A stretch of DNA of 64,000 nt from JAWKTM01 sp041399085 (lineage in GTDB: Bacteria > Planctomycetota > Planctomycetia > Pirellulales > Pirellulaceae). The stretch covers positions 1-64,000 of the forward strand of contig JAWKTM010000023.1 of the NCBI GenBank assembly GCA_041399085.1. Direction: 5' to 3'. The stretch's first letter is position 1, and every line of letters starts with the position of its first letter. Shown piece by piece: positions 36,338-45,485 of this stretch. Under the pieces are notes generated by a model, which was given only the letters and a program-made list of their open reading frames with translations, searched no databases and had not been told where the DNA came from. The translations under genes were made by a program, and so were the position numbers.

Positions 36338-37482
36338 CTAGCCGCCCGCCTTCTTCAGTGTCGTTAAATACTCGACCACATCCACCAGATCCTGCACGCT
36401 CATGGTCTGTTGCAGATTCGAAGGCATCAACGACACCTTCTGCTTAATCATCTCTTCAATCTCATCTTGTTTGAAAGTGCGTAGGATCGCTTCGGCGGTC
36501 TTGATGGTAACGGCCTCATCCGTTTCGCTAACCATGAGACCGGTGACCACCGTGCCGTTATCTAACAACACGGTATAAGTCTCATAGTTATGACTGATCC
36601 CGGCGCTGGGATCCAAGATGGCCACATATAAGGCGTCGCGAGACAGCTTGCTGCCGATTTCCGACAACTCGGGTCCGACCTCTTTGCCTTCGTCTCGCAC
36701 CTTATGACACTTACCGCAAGTTGCCGTCGTCATAAACAGCTCGCGGCCGTGAGCCGCGTCGCCAGAGCGGCCCACCAGTTCGGCCACCGGCGGCAGCGGC
36801 TCGGCGTTTCTCGTGGCGGGCAGACTGAGATACTTTGCTGCTTCCTCGCGAATCGTGGCGTCGGTGGAAGCCAACAAGGCGTTTGCCACGCTGAACTTGC
36901 CGTCGTCCGGCAGCGTGCCATCAGCCGCCGCCTGGAGCAACGTTTTTGACCCGCGGGAGTTCGCCCCAGCGCCGTAGCGGCCGCGTTGCGAACCGACACC
37001 GGCCGAGCGGCATCGACAACCACTGGCCCCAGCCAATCCGCCAGCTCGACTCCGCCAGCCAATCCCAGCGCCGTAATGATCGCCGTGGCGGCTTTCGGAT
37101 CCTCGCCCGCGACCACCTGTTTCATTCGGTCCAATTCGTCGAACTTAACCAACAGCGAAGCCGCATTCACACCCAGCGAATCATCCGGCTTTTCAATCGC
37201 CAGCGCCAACAGCTTGTCCGACGCGTCCCGCAACTTCAGCTTCTCGACCAACTCCAGAAACTTTGGCGTCCCTTCGACCGTTTCCAGATGCCGCATCACC
37301 GACGCCTTCAACTGCGGATTCGCGTTCACATTCACGCCCGGCAAACGCAGGATCGTCTGCACGACCGCTGCATCCCGAGCTGCTGTCGCCGGATCGGCCG
37401 CCAACAACGCCCCGCCGCCCAAGGCCATGACATGCAACAACGCGACGGCAAACAATTGGCGAACGACAAGTCGACAACGCAT
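36338..37482 (-). pseudogene. PVC-type haem-binding (cytochrome c) protein, one frameshift
   Basis: Two frames add up to about 380 residues. The first (37482 down to about 36950) has a signal peptide and helical HEAT-like repeats (SVMRHLETVEGTPKFLELVE). The second, from about 36955, continues as SKTLLQAAADGTLPDDGKFS, then the haem site CGKCHK in GRELFMTTATCGKCHKVRDE, and the conserved end ILDPSAGISHNYETYTVLLD, VSLMPSNLQQTMSVQDLVDV. The shift falls in or near a run of five T (plus strand), so a homopolymer error is possible. This PVC-type haem domain is a planctomycete hallmark; such proteins are periplasmic electron carriers or dehydrogenase domains. Confidence 0.85.
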
Positions 37483-37737
37483 GGTTTTTTCTCACTCGGT
37501 GGGACGAATCGACGGCGGGATTTTCGCAAACAGGCCATTCTACTTGGCTCTTGCCAAGTGACAACGCAAGCAGCCAGTCGCTCGCGTGCTGGAGTCGGAC
37601 CTCGGAATGATCCACACTTTTCCGAACCGTGGCTCGTTCGCGCGTCCGGGATTGGGTCGCAACGAAGCTGATACAATCGGGGCGAAACTTCGACTCGGTA
37701 TTGGTTCCCCATCAATTTCATTCGAGACGGTCTTGCC

Positions 37738-38805
37738 ATGCGACTTCGTGCTTACGCTTTCGACTTGCCGCTGCGTCATCGATTCACGATTTCTCGGGGA
37801 TCGTTGGATGTGCAACCGACGCTGATTGTCGAGTTGGCCGACGACGAAGGGCGGCGGGGCTTTGGCGAAGCAACGACCAATTCGTATTACGGGGCGACGA
37901 TCGAGAATATGACGGCGGCGCTGGAAACAGTGCGCGAATTGGTCGAAGGCGATTCGTTGGATGATCCGGCGGCGCTGTGGGATCGCGTGCATGCGGAGTT
38001 GAACGAGCAGCCGTTCGCCCTGTGCGCGCTCGACCAAGCGGCTCATGATCTGTGGGGCAAGCGGCGTGGGCAGCCGGTTTGGAAGCTTTGGGGGCTGACG
38101 ACCGAACAAATGCCGCTGACGAACTACACGATCGGCATCGACAGTGTGGCCAAGATGGTCGAGAAGATGAACGAGTTTCCGGGGTGGCCGGTATACAAGA
38201 TCAAGCTAGGGACAGACGACGATTTGCGAATCGTGCGTGAGTTGCGGCAGCACACCGCGTCGGCTTTTCGCGTGGATGCCAATTGCGGTTGGACGGCCGA
38301 GCAGACGTTGGCGATCGCCCCTGAACTGAAATCGTTGAACGTCGAGTTCATCGAGCAGCCATTGCCGGCGGATCATTGGGATGGCATGCGGCGGTTGTTT
38401 GCCGAATCGGCGTTGCCGTTGATCGCGGATGAAAGCTGTCAATTGCCGGCCGACGTGGATCGGTGTCATGGATGCTTTCACGGCGTGAACATCAAGCTTG
38501 TCAAATGCGGCGGCCTAACGCCAGCTCGCCGCATGATCGAGCGGGCTCGGGAACTAAAGATGCAGGTGATGGTCGGCTGCATGACCGAGTCCAGCGTCGG
38601 CATTTCGGCGATCGCTCAACTGTTGCCGCTGTTGGATTACGTCGATATGGACGGCGCGTTGTTATTGGCGGACGACATTGCCAGCGGCGTAGCGATCGAC
38701 AACGGCCGAGCGGTCTTTCCCAACGAGCCGGGATGCGGCGTGCGTTTGCTGGGCGACCAGTTGCCTGACGGCGAGTGGCCTCGCGGCGGGCGACCGGTGC
38801 TGTAG
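37738..38805 (+). CDS. Dipeptide (L-Ala-D/L-Glu type) epimerase, enolase superfamily
   Basis: 355 residues. The enolase-superfamily barrel shows the catalytic Lys in VYKIKLG, metal ligands Asp in FRVDANCGW, Glu in FIEQPLP and Asp in IADESCQ, and the second catalytic Lys in VNIKLVKCGG. The late MDGALLL motif is typical of the dipeptide epimerase branch, whose members handle Ala-Glu from peptidoglycan or other dipeptides. The capping domain at the N-terminus (FGEATTNSYYGATIENM) is complete. ATG 37738 has only a weak Shine-Dalgarno. pdxA follows 86 bases downstream. Confidence 0.88.
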   Translation: MRLRAYAFDLPLRHRFTISRGSLDVQPTLIVELADDEGRRGFGEATTNSYYGATIENMTAALETVRELVEGDSLDDPAALWDRVHAELNEQPFALCALDQAAHDLWGKRRGQPVWKLWGLTTEQMPLTNYTIGIDSVAKMVEKMNEFPGWPVYKIKLGTDDDLRIVRELRQHTASAFRVDANCGWTAEQTLAIAPELKSLNVEFIEQPLPADHWDGMRRLFAESALPLIADESCQLPADVDRCHGCFHGVNIKLVKCGGLTPARRMIERARELKMQVMVGCMTESSVGISAIAQLLPLLDYVDMDGALLLADDIASGVAIDNGRAVFPNEPGCGVRLLGDQLPDGEWPRGGRPVL

Positions 38806-38891
38806 CAAGTTTCCGGCGTCGAGTACGTTGGGCGATTGCGCGGCGAATGTGGGTCGCGCTTCGAATTCTCATTCTTTACCACGGGATTGGT

Positions 38892-39905
38892 ATGACTCTC
38901 CCTCGCGTCGCCGTGACGATGGGCGACCCGTCAGGCGTTGGCCCCGAAGTTTGTCTGCGGATGCTGGCCGAGCCGGCGATCGCTCGTGTTTGCACGCCGA
39001 TCGTGTTCGGCGACGCCAGCGTGTTGCGGCGAGTGGCCGAGCGGTTGAAGCTGCCCTTCGATGCGGAGATCATCGATCGCGACGATTGGCACGGCGCGGG
39101 GCGAGCGGTCACTTGTCCGGCCGTGTGGGACTTGCGGCAGATTGATGGCGACTCGATCGAGCCGGCGCGTATCGACGCTCGTTGCGGTGAGGCGGCCTAT
39201 CAGTATGTGATCGCCGCGATCGAAGCCGGTTTGGCGGGCGAGATCGACGCCGTGTCGACCGGGCCGCTGAACAAAGCCGCGATGCAAGCGGCCGGGCATC
39301 ATTATCCCGGACACACGGAATTGTTCGCCGAACGGATGCAAGCCGCGCGGTCGTGCATGATGCTCACGTCCGAGACGATCACGTGCAGTTTCGTCACGGC
39401 GCATGTCGGTTATCACGAAGTTCCGAAGTTGCTGACGATCGAACGAATCGGCGAAGTGATCGAGTTGACGGTGGCGGCAATGCGGCGACTGCGCGGCCGC
39501 GAACCGAAGCTGCTCGTGTGCGGCTTGAATCCGCACGCGGGCGAAGGCGGTTTGTTCGGCGATCGGGAGGAAGAGCGAATCATCGCTCCGGCGGTCGAGC
39601 TGGCTCGTCGACAAGGCATCGCGATCGAAGGGCCGGTTCCGCCCGATACGGCCTTTCTGCCTTGGCGGCGCGACGAGACGGATGCGTTCATCTGTATGTA
39701 TCACGATCAGGGCCACATTCCGCTTAAGGCGCTGGCCTTCGATTCGGCGATCAATACGACGCTAGGATTGCCGGTCGTGCGTACCAGCGTCGATCACGGC
39801 ACGGCGTTCGATATCGCTTGGCAAGGAAAGGCGAATCCGAACAGTTTGTTCGAGGCGGTGAAGCTGGCGGCTCGGTTGAGTCGCGATCCGTCGCGCGGCG
39901 GCTAA
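38892..39905 (+). CDS. pdxA: 4-hydroxythreonine-4-phosphate dehydrogenase
   Basis: 337 residues with the PdxA core: VAVTMGDPSGVGPEVCLRML, STGPLNKAAMQAAGHHYPGH, metal His residues in GHTEL, TAHVGYHEVP and MYHDQGHIPLK, and VVRTSVDHGTAFDIAWQG near the end. The enzyme oxidises 4-phosphohydroxy-threonine in the DXP-dependent vitamin B6 route. ATG 38892 is preferred to the upstream start at 38775. A PdxA2-type four-carbon acid phosphate dehydrogenase is a possible alternative. A long hairpin follows the stop at 39942-39973. Confidence 0.93.
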   Translation: MTLPRVAVTMGDPSGVGPEVCLRMLAEPAIARVCTPIVFGDASVLRRVAERLKLPFDAEIIDRDDWHGAGRAVTCPAVWDLRQIDGDSIEPARIDARCGEAAYQYVIAAIEAGLAGEIDAVSTGPLNKAAMQAAGHHYPGHTELFAERMQAARSCMMLTSETITCSFVTAHVGYHEVPKLLTIERIGEVIELTVAAMRRLRGREPKLLVCGLNPHAGEGGLFGDREEERIIAPAVELARRQGIAIEGPVPPDTAFLPWRRDETDAFICMYHDQGHIPLKALAFDSAINTTLGLPVVRTSVDHGTAFDIAWQGKANPNSLFEAVKLAARLSRDPSRGG

Positions 39906-39941
39906 TTCGGCCACTATCCCGTGGACGGCCAAGAAACGCCG

Positions 39942-39973
39942 CGAGCCCGGCGGGTTGGCGGCCGCCGGGCTCG
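39942..39973. terminator. Perfect 12-bp hairpin after pdxA
   Basis: CGAGCCCGGCGG and CCGCCGGGCTCG pair perfectly around the 8-base loop GTTGGCGG, 37 bases after the pdxA stop. No T-run follows, so it may stabilise the mRNA end or serve Rho-dependent termination. Confidence 0.45.
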
Positions 39974-40151
39974 GAGCGAATATCGTGATGTTATGGCAAG
40001 CGACAGTGTGTGGCTGTCGGTAGTCCAAGGTCTTCGACCGCTCGCGGGTGGAACGGCGAAGAAGTGTAAAGGGAACAATGGTGTCCGCTGGGCGACCGGC
40101 GAGCATGGCGCCGCTAATGGCGCGGCGACGCCGTTCTTGCCGGTCGCGAAG

Positions 40152-40643
40152 CTAGACCGCGGTCCGAACCACTTGCAGGAAGCGACCTCCGTTCTCATAC
40201 CACCCAAACTTGTTGAAGCGGCACCAGGAGAGGTCTAACAACAAACCGATGCGTCGGCCTTTTTGAGGTTCAAACCAGGCGATGACGCGACGGTACGGCA
40301 GTGGTTGGTCGCAATAGAAATCTAGGCCATATTCCGAGAGGTGCTTGCCTAAAACGGCGAAAGTTTGTTCCGTCAACGGCACGTCGCCATCCATGGGCGT
40401 CAACTCGATCGGATAGGGATACGGATGCCTTTGATTCTGTCGGCGATCCGTAGTGATTCGGGACGGCGTGTTTTGATAGTGAAACAACATGCGGACCGAA
40501 TCTCGAATATCACGGTCGGCCAATCCGCGCGGGCTCATCGGTTTGACCGAGCATTCATGGCGAGCCGGCTCGATGGGCGGAGCGAGTTCGTTCGCGGTGG
40601 GCGCGGGTGATTCCGACGGCGCGGATTCCAGCAACAGCGTCAT
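40152..40643 (-). CDS. PilZ-like domain protein
   Basis: 163 residues. The region RRQNQRHPYPYPIELTPMD resembles the RxxxR motif of PilZ domains, and the end (HLSEYGLDFYCDQPLPYRRV, LLDLSWCRFNKFGWYENGGR) resembles the short PilZ variant common in planctomycetes, which may bind cyclic di-GMP. The DxSxxG motif is present only as LSEYGLDF. The N-terminal 60 residues are Pro-rich and disordered. Start ATG 40643. Confidence 0.7.
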   Translation of the reverse strand: MTLLLESAPSESPAPTANELAPPIEPARHECSVKPMSPRGLADRDIRDSVRMLFHYQNTPSRITTDRRQNQRHPYPYPIELTPMDGDVPLTEQTFAVLGKHLSEYGLDFYCDQPLPYRRVIAWFEPQKGRRIGLLLDLSWCRFNKFGWYENGGRFLQVVRTAV

Positions 40644-40880
40644 GACATCCTCAATGGCAAAATGCTTCAGAGATTAGGGCCGCGTTGCCCCACGGTAGCG
40701 CGGCTGCTGGGATAAGTGCGATGCGGCCAGCAAGGGGTTCGCCCGGACTCATGACAAGCGGGCGGCGGAAAAGTGATTCGTCCGCAAAGACTTGGACTGA
40801 CTTCGAGTGAAGTGCAAGTGCGACATAGGTTATTTACGTCGAAAACGACGGGTCGTCAAAGAATTGGGGGAATTTCAGCT

Positions 40881-42167
40881 TTAGGTTCCCCGCGGCGCCA
40901 ACCGACGCACGCTCCCGCTTGAATCGTTTTGAGGAGCGCGATGCGACCAGGCGACAACCTGCGAGGCCTCTTGGTGGCGACCAGCCTCTTGCAATTCGCG
41001 AGCCGCTTCCCGCAACGTAACGGATTCGCAAGCTTCCACGTCGGGACGCTCGCCCACCAGCCGACGGGCCTCGTCAAAAACCGCAAATCCTTCCCGTAAT
41101 TGGCCGCGGTGAATCAGCCACTTCGCCCACAGCCGATAGACGGCCAGCCGCCCATTGTCGAACAGCTCGGCGTCGGGTCGGCGTCGAAAGCCGGCTTGCA
41201 GGACGTCCCGGGCGGCCGCGAAACGACCGTGGTCGCACAAGTCAACGACCCATCGCTGTCGCACGTGCAGGTCGTTTGCCAGCAGTGGTTGATAGGTTGC
41301 GTCGATCGCCAAACCTTCGTCGATCAATCGAGCAGCCGAGGCGAATCGCCGAGCGTCGCACTCGGCGAGCGCCCAGTTGTTCAGCCCGGCCAATAGATTT
41401 TCGCGAGCCGACGGATCGTGAGCGTCCCACAACAGACTGGTTCGGATCAGCTCGATCGCCGCGGCGAAATCGCGTTGTTCCAGCAAAGCGACGCCACGAT
41501 TGAAATAGATCTTGCCGATCAACGCGCGGTCGCTAATCTCGCGCTCCTCGGCTTCGACATGAGGTCGTTCGGCGACCGGCACATCGAACCACTCGGCACA
41601 AGTGGTTTCGACATCCAGATCGGATTCGGGAAGCCGCGAGAAAACATGCGTGCGTCGCGCGACCGCGACTCGGTGCAAATCCAATTCGGTGCAGAGCGCG
41701 TGAAACACGACGGTGGCGGAGACACAGTTGTAAACGCCTTCGTCGAACACGCGCTCGACCTCGCTGCATTCCGCCACGTATTGGCCGGTCAATAACGTGG
41801 CGTGCAGATGGCGATGCACATCGGCCGCCACCTCTTCCGGCGAACGAACCGTGTTGCCTCGCTGCGATTTAAGCGACGCCGCGATCCGTGCGAACTGAGT
41901 TAGACATGCCGCCCGGTGCTGGGCATCTTCGACGCCGCTGGCAATCAGAGCTGACTCCAACAGCGCCAAAGTTTCCGCTCGTAACGATTCCACTCGCACC
42001 GACGCCGCCACGGCGGTCGGCGTGTCGCTGGCTCCGGTCTCGCCCACTTCCGCATCCGCCAGCGTTGGTCGACACCAGCCGCTTAGCACGCAGATCAGCA
42101 GCCAAGCGATCACGGCGATACGCTTCGCGGCGCTGGAATCGGGACTTGGGCGAGTTGGCAATCGCAT
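40881..42167 (-). CDS. Exported transglutaminase-like/TPR protein
   Basis: 428 residues with a signal peptide (KRIAVIAWLLICVLSGWCRP). A transglutaminase-like core contains VYNCVSATVVFHALC with the Cys, and THVFSRL with the His. TPR-like helices follow (IYFNRGVALLEQRDFAAAIE, LNNWALAECDARRFASAARL). The pattern resembles SirB1/transglutaminase-like proteins with TPRs. An enzymatic role is not proven; scaffolding is also possible. It is on the minus strand after a PilZ protein with 237 bases in between, where nothing else is seen. Confidence 0.7.
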   Translation of the reverse strand: MRLPTRPSPDSSAAKRIAVIAWLLICVLSGWCRPTLADAEVGETGASDTPTAVAASVRVESLRAETLALLESALIASGVEDAQHRAACLTQFARIAASLKSQRGNTVRSPEEVAADVHRHLHATLLTGQYVAECSEVERVFDEGVYNCVSATVVFHALCTELDLHRVAVARRTHVFSRLPESDLDVETTCAEWFDVPVAERPHVEAEEREISDRALIGKIYFNRGVALLEQRDFAAAIELIRTSLLWDAHDPSARENLLAGLNNWALAECDARRFASAARLIDEGLAIDATYQPLLANDLHVRQRWVVDLCDHGRFAAARDVLQAGFRRRPDAELFDNGRLAVYRLWAKWLIHRGQLREGFAVFDEARRLVGERPDVEACESVTLREAARELQEAGRHQEASQVVAWSHRAPQNDSSGSVRRLAPRGT

Positions 42168-42395
42168 CGAGCTGACCGGACGGTTGGTTGTAGTTTGGCC
42201 ACGTTGGCCGGGTTGCTGCCGTTCAGCAGAAACATACGATGCAAATTAACAACGTGTGCGGCAAAGTTTTCGCGGGTGTCGCCATCCGCGCCCGTCGGTT
42301 TCGCTACGACCGGCATTACTGATCGTGGTGCCGGATTTGCGGCGGAGTGAAATCGGCACGTTGGCTATCGCCATTAGTAACCGGAGCGGCTGGAA

Positions 42396-42779
42396 ATGAA
42401 GAAACGCGTGTTGGACGTCGGCAATTGTGTCCCGGACCATGCGGCCATTCGCAACATGTTGGTGTCGCGATTCGCCGCCGAAGTGCTGCAGACAGACGGG
42501 CCCGACGATACGTTGGCGCTGCTGCGTGTCGAGTCGGTGGATCTAGTGTTGATCAACCGCAAGCTTGACCAGGATTACAGCGACGGAATCGAGATTCTGC
42601 GACAGATCAAGTCCGACCCGCAGCTAGCGTCGTTGCCGGTAATGCTGGTGACGAACTATCGCGACCATCAGGAAGCGGCGGTTCGCGAAGGCGCCGCCTA
42701 CGGATTCGGCAAGCTCGCGTTGCACGAGGCCGAGACGCATGGCCGTTTGGCCGAGTTCCTGGGAGAACCGGTCGCTTAG
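42396..42779 (+). CDS. Degenerate response-regulator receiver domain
   Basis: 127 residues, a lone receiver-like domain. The fold is clear (VDLVLINRKLDQDYSDGIEI, SLPVMLVTN, GAAYGFGKL), but the phospho-acceptor position is Asn54 (LVLINRKL) instead of Asp, and the N-terminal acidic pair is replaced by GN (VLDVGNCVPDH). The Thr of strand 4 and the Lys of strand 5 remain. It probably works by protein contact without phosphorylation. Good Shine-Dalgarno GGAG or TGGAA before ATG 42396. Confidence 0.8.
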   Translation: MKKRVLDVGNCVPDHAAIRNMLVSRFAAEVLQTDGPDDTLALLRVESVDLVLINRKLDQDYSDGIEILRQIKSDPQLASLPVMLVTNYRDHQEAAVREGAAYGFGKLALHEAETHGRLAEFLGEPVA

Positions 42780-42962
42780 ATTCTGCCCGATCTACCGTTT
42801 GAGAGAGGCAAGTCGTTTGGGCTGTGCGTCGGCTTTCGGATCGGTTGCTGAAATCGGAATCTTCGGGGAGAATGTCCCGTTTTCGGGCGCTGTCCAGACG
42901 GCATCGTCCGACTAAGATTGTTTGGCGTTCCTGCCGACGTTCTCTCCGCAAGGGTGTTCCCG

Positions 42963-43091
42963 ATGACTGCTTTCTATTGGGTTTTGGTTTGGATTCTCAT
43001 GCTGACCGCCTTTACGGCCGCTTGGACGTTCATCGTGCTGGGTTGCGAGGCGTTGGACGAGGCGCATCCGGGTGAATCGGACCACGAGTAA
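42963..43091 (+). CDS. 42-residue single-pass membrane peptide
   Basis: A short gene: ATG 42963 to TAA 43089-43091, coding MTAFYWVLVWILMLTAFTAA, WTFIVLGCEALDEA and an acidic tail HPGESDHE. The hydrophobic helix of about 28 residues with a charged C-terminus is typical of small membrane proteins that associate with larger complexes. An AAGGGTG lies 6 bases upstream. It sits between a degenerate receiver and a PAS-GAF-receiver protein. Confidence 0.55.
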   Translation: MTAFYWVLVWILMLTAFTAAWTFIVLGCEALDEAHPGESDHE

Positions 43092-43315
43092 ACGAAGCGA
43101 TGGCTGTTTATCCGACACGGCCGCGCGCTGTCATTTGTGCCGATTAAGGCAAGTGTTCTGGCTGGTCAAAAAAATCCCGGTGACTAGTCTGAGAAAGGTT
43201 GTGAATAGATACGGCCCAAGCGGCCGATTCAGATAGAGACGTGGAAGCCGCACGACGGACTTTTGGGGCACGACGATCGGTCGCCAGCAGGCGAATTGGC
43301 TGAGAGTTGTCCCGG

Positions 43316-43344
43316 TTGTGAGGAAGATTGGCGGCTTCTATAAT
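43316..43344 (+). promoter_or_regulatory. Sigma-70-type promoter of the PAS-GAF-receiver gene
   Basis: TTGTGA (43316-43321), a 17-base spacer and a perfect TATAAT (43339-43344). Transcription would start near 43351, about 30 bases before the TTG start at 43381, and after the in-frame GTG at 43318, which argues against that earlier start. Confidence 0.6.
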
Positions 43345-43380
43345 CCCTGGTCACTCCGTTTACTGCCAGGAGCTTTGGGG

Positions 43381-45117
43381 TTGAGCGACAAACCCAAAAT
43401 TCTCTGTTTAGGCGATGTTCGCGACAAGCCGCCCGAGGCAACGCGATTTGAGCCAGATTCGTATGAATACGTGACGGTCAAAGAACCGTTACGTGCCCTC
43501 TCGCTACTTAGTCGCAATCAATACGCCGGTTTGCTCGTCGAACCGGCTTTTTTTGCGGAAGCTGCGGAGTTCGGGAGGTTGCTTCAGAATGAACGCATCC
43601 TGGACGGAATGCCGGACGGCGTCGTCGTCGTGGACTCGACCAATACGATCCGGTGGGGCAATGACCAGTTTCGCCGCTGGGTAGGCTGTGACAGCGTCGT
43701 GGACCGCAATTTTTACGCGGTCTTGGGCAACCCGGAGATTTTGGGGCCCGATTTTTGTCCGTTCCACACGGCGCTGGCGACTGGCCAGCCAAGCAGCTCG
43801 AAGCTCCGATTGGGCGAGCATCGCTTTTTCCAGGTCCACGCCGCGCCCGTGTTGGGCGATGACGCGTTGCCCGAACATTTGATTGTGTCGGTTCGCGACG
43901 TGACCGAGGAAATGCTGCAGCAACAAAAGCTGGCGGCCATTCACAAGGCCGGCATCGAACTGGCTGACATGACTCCCGAGGAAGTTTTCCACATGGGAGT
44001 GGAACAGCGGATCGAGTTGTTGAAGGACAACATTCTGCACTTCACTCAGGACTTGTTGAACTTCAACGTCGTCGAGATTCGTTTGCTGGACGAGGAGACG
44101 GGTCGGCTGGAGCCCCTGTTGGCGGTTGGCATTGATGATGAAGCGGCACAACGGCCCTTGTTCGCCAATTCAACCGGCAATGGCGTAACGGGATTCGTCG
44201 CGGCGACTGGCAAGAGTTATTTGTGCGAAGATACGGCCGAAGACCCGCTGTATCTGCAGGGCTTCAAGGGAGCTCGCAGTTCGCTGACCGTGCCGCTGTC
44301 GTTGCACGAGCAGACGATCGGCACCTTCAATGTCGAGAGCCCCGAGCCTCGGGCGTTCTCCGAAAGTGACCAGCAGTTTCTCGAGATATTTTCCCGCGAC
44401 GTGGCGGTGGCGCTGAACACCTTGGAATTGTTAGTGGCGCAGAAGGCCAACACGGCCCAGGAGAGCGTCGACGCGATTCATAGCGCCGTGGCGTTGCCGG
44501 TCGACGAAATCCTCAACGACGCCGTCAACGTAATGGAGCAGTTCATCGGACACGAGTCGTCGGTGGCCGAGCGGCTGCGACGAATTTTGAAGAACGCTCG
44601 CGACATCAAACAAGTCATTCAGAAGATCGGCCAGAAGATGACGCCGGTCGAAGCGGTTCCGGCCTGGATGCAGCAGACCGAGCAGCGACCGAAGTTGCGA
44701 GGCCGCCGGATTTTGGTGGTCGACGCGGACGACATGGTTCGCAACGACGCCCACGCTTTGCTCGAACGTTACGGCTGCATTGTCGAAACGGCGCACGACG
44801 GCGGCGAGGCTACGTACATGGTTCGTAGCATGCACGACGGCAACTACGACGCCATCATCGTCGACATTCGACTGCCCGACATGCGCGGTTACGACTTGAT
44901 GATGAAGCTGAAGGAGTTCATGGGCGTCGTCCCGATCATTTTGATGACTGGATTCGGCTATGATCCCGGCCATTCGATTGTGAAGGCTCGCCAAGCCGGA
45001 TTGCTACCCAACGCGGTACTCTACAAGCCGTTCCGGTTGGACCAACTGTTGACGACGGTGGAAACGGTGATCGACGCCACGGCCGACGAAATGGCTCGCT
45101 TGGCGCAAAGCAGCTAA
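43381..45117 (+). CDS. PAS-GAF-receiver signalling protein without kinase domain
   Basis: 578 residues. In order: an N-terminal region (about 1-75), a PAS domain (RILDGMPDGVVVVDSTNTIR, LPEHLIVSVRDVTEE), a GAF domain (ILHFTQDLLNFNVVEIRLLD through TVPLSLHEQTIGTFNVE), a helical pair like a dimerisation domain with DAIHSAVALPVDEIL but no ATPase domain, and a complete receiver (VVDADD, IIVDIRLPDMRG, ILMTGFG, LYKPF). It may be a phosphorylated scaffold or act on a partner kinase. TTG 43381, preceded by AGGAG, fits the promoter. The stop TAA is contributed by the second copy of a dispersed repeat. Confidence 0.87.
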   Translation: MSDKPKILCLGDVRDKPPEATRFEPDSYEYVTVKEPLRALSLLSRNQYAGLLVEPAFFAEAAEFGRLLQNERILDGMPDGVVVVDSTNTIRWGNDQFRRWVGCDSVVDRNFYAVLGNPEILGPDFCPFHTALATGQPSSSKLRLGEHRFFQVHAAPVLGDDALPEHLIVSVRDVTEEMLQQQKLAAIHKAGIELADMTPEEVFHMGVEQRIELLKDNILHFTQDLLNFNVVEIRLLDEETGRLEPLLAVGIDDEAAQRPLFANSTGNGVTGFVAATGKSYLCEDTAEDPLYLQGFKGARSSLTVPLSLHEQTIGTFNVESPEPRAFSESDQQFLEIFSRDVAVALNTLELLVAQKANTAQESVDAIHSAVALPVDEILNDAVNVMEQFIGHESSVAERLRRILKNARDIKQVIQKIGQKMTPVEAVPAWMQQTEQRPKLRGRRILVVDADDMVRNDAHALLERYGCIVETAHDGGEATYMVRSMHDGNYDAIIVDIRLPDMRGYDLMMKLKEFMGVVPIILMTGFGYDPGHSIVKARQAGLLPNAVLYKPFRLDQLLTTVETVIDATADEMARLAQSS

Positions 45118-45239
45118 GGCGATCGGCAGCGAAATTCTTACCTACCGATGCTGGCAGCATCGGCCACGCCACGCAGCATCGGCCACGTGGTGGACGCTGC
45201 CAGCGTCCCAATGGTTACATTCTCATCTGCCGCTCGCCG
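45115..45239. repeat. Dispersed palindromic element, copy 2
   Basis: About 125 bases, nearly identical to the reverse complement of 12549-12703 but lacking one internal block of about 45 bases. Both ends read TAAGGCGA-N-CGGCA inwards. Its first TAA is the stop codon of the signalling gene. It contains the same palindromes CCGATGCTGGCAGCATCGG and GGACGCTGCCAGCGTCC. Confidence 0.85.
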
Positions 45240-45485
45240 GATCGGGCGGAGTTCACCCGGTCCGCTGCAACGCCTTCGCTTGGCGGCGAGATTTTTTCCG
45301 CCGTGTTGAGCGGTCGGGCCAGACGCCGTTCCAACCACGCGGATCGTTTGGCTCGTCACAGTTCTTCCACCCGGCCGTTTGGCCAAATGATTTTGGCAAT
45401 GCGGGTCGGGCTTTGCGCATTAACCTACGATTGGTATACATCCCACCAAACGCAGCCAATTTGGGTTTCCGACAGCATTGCAGAC

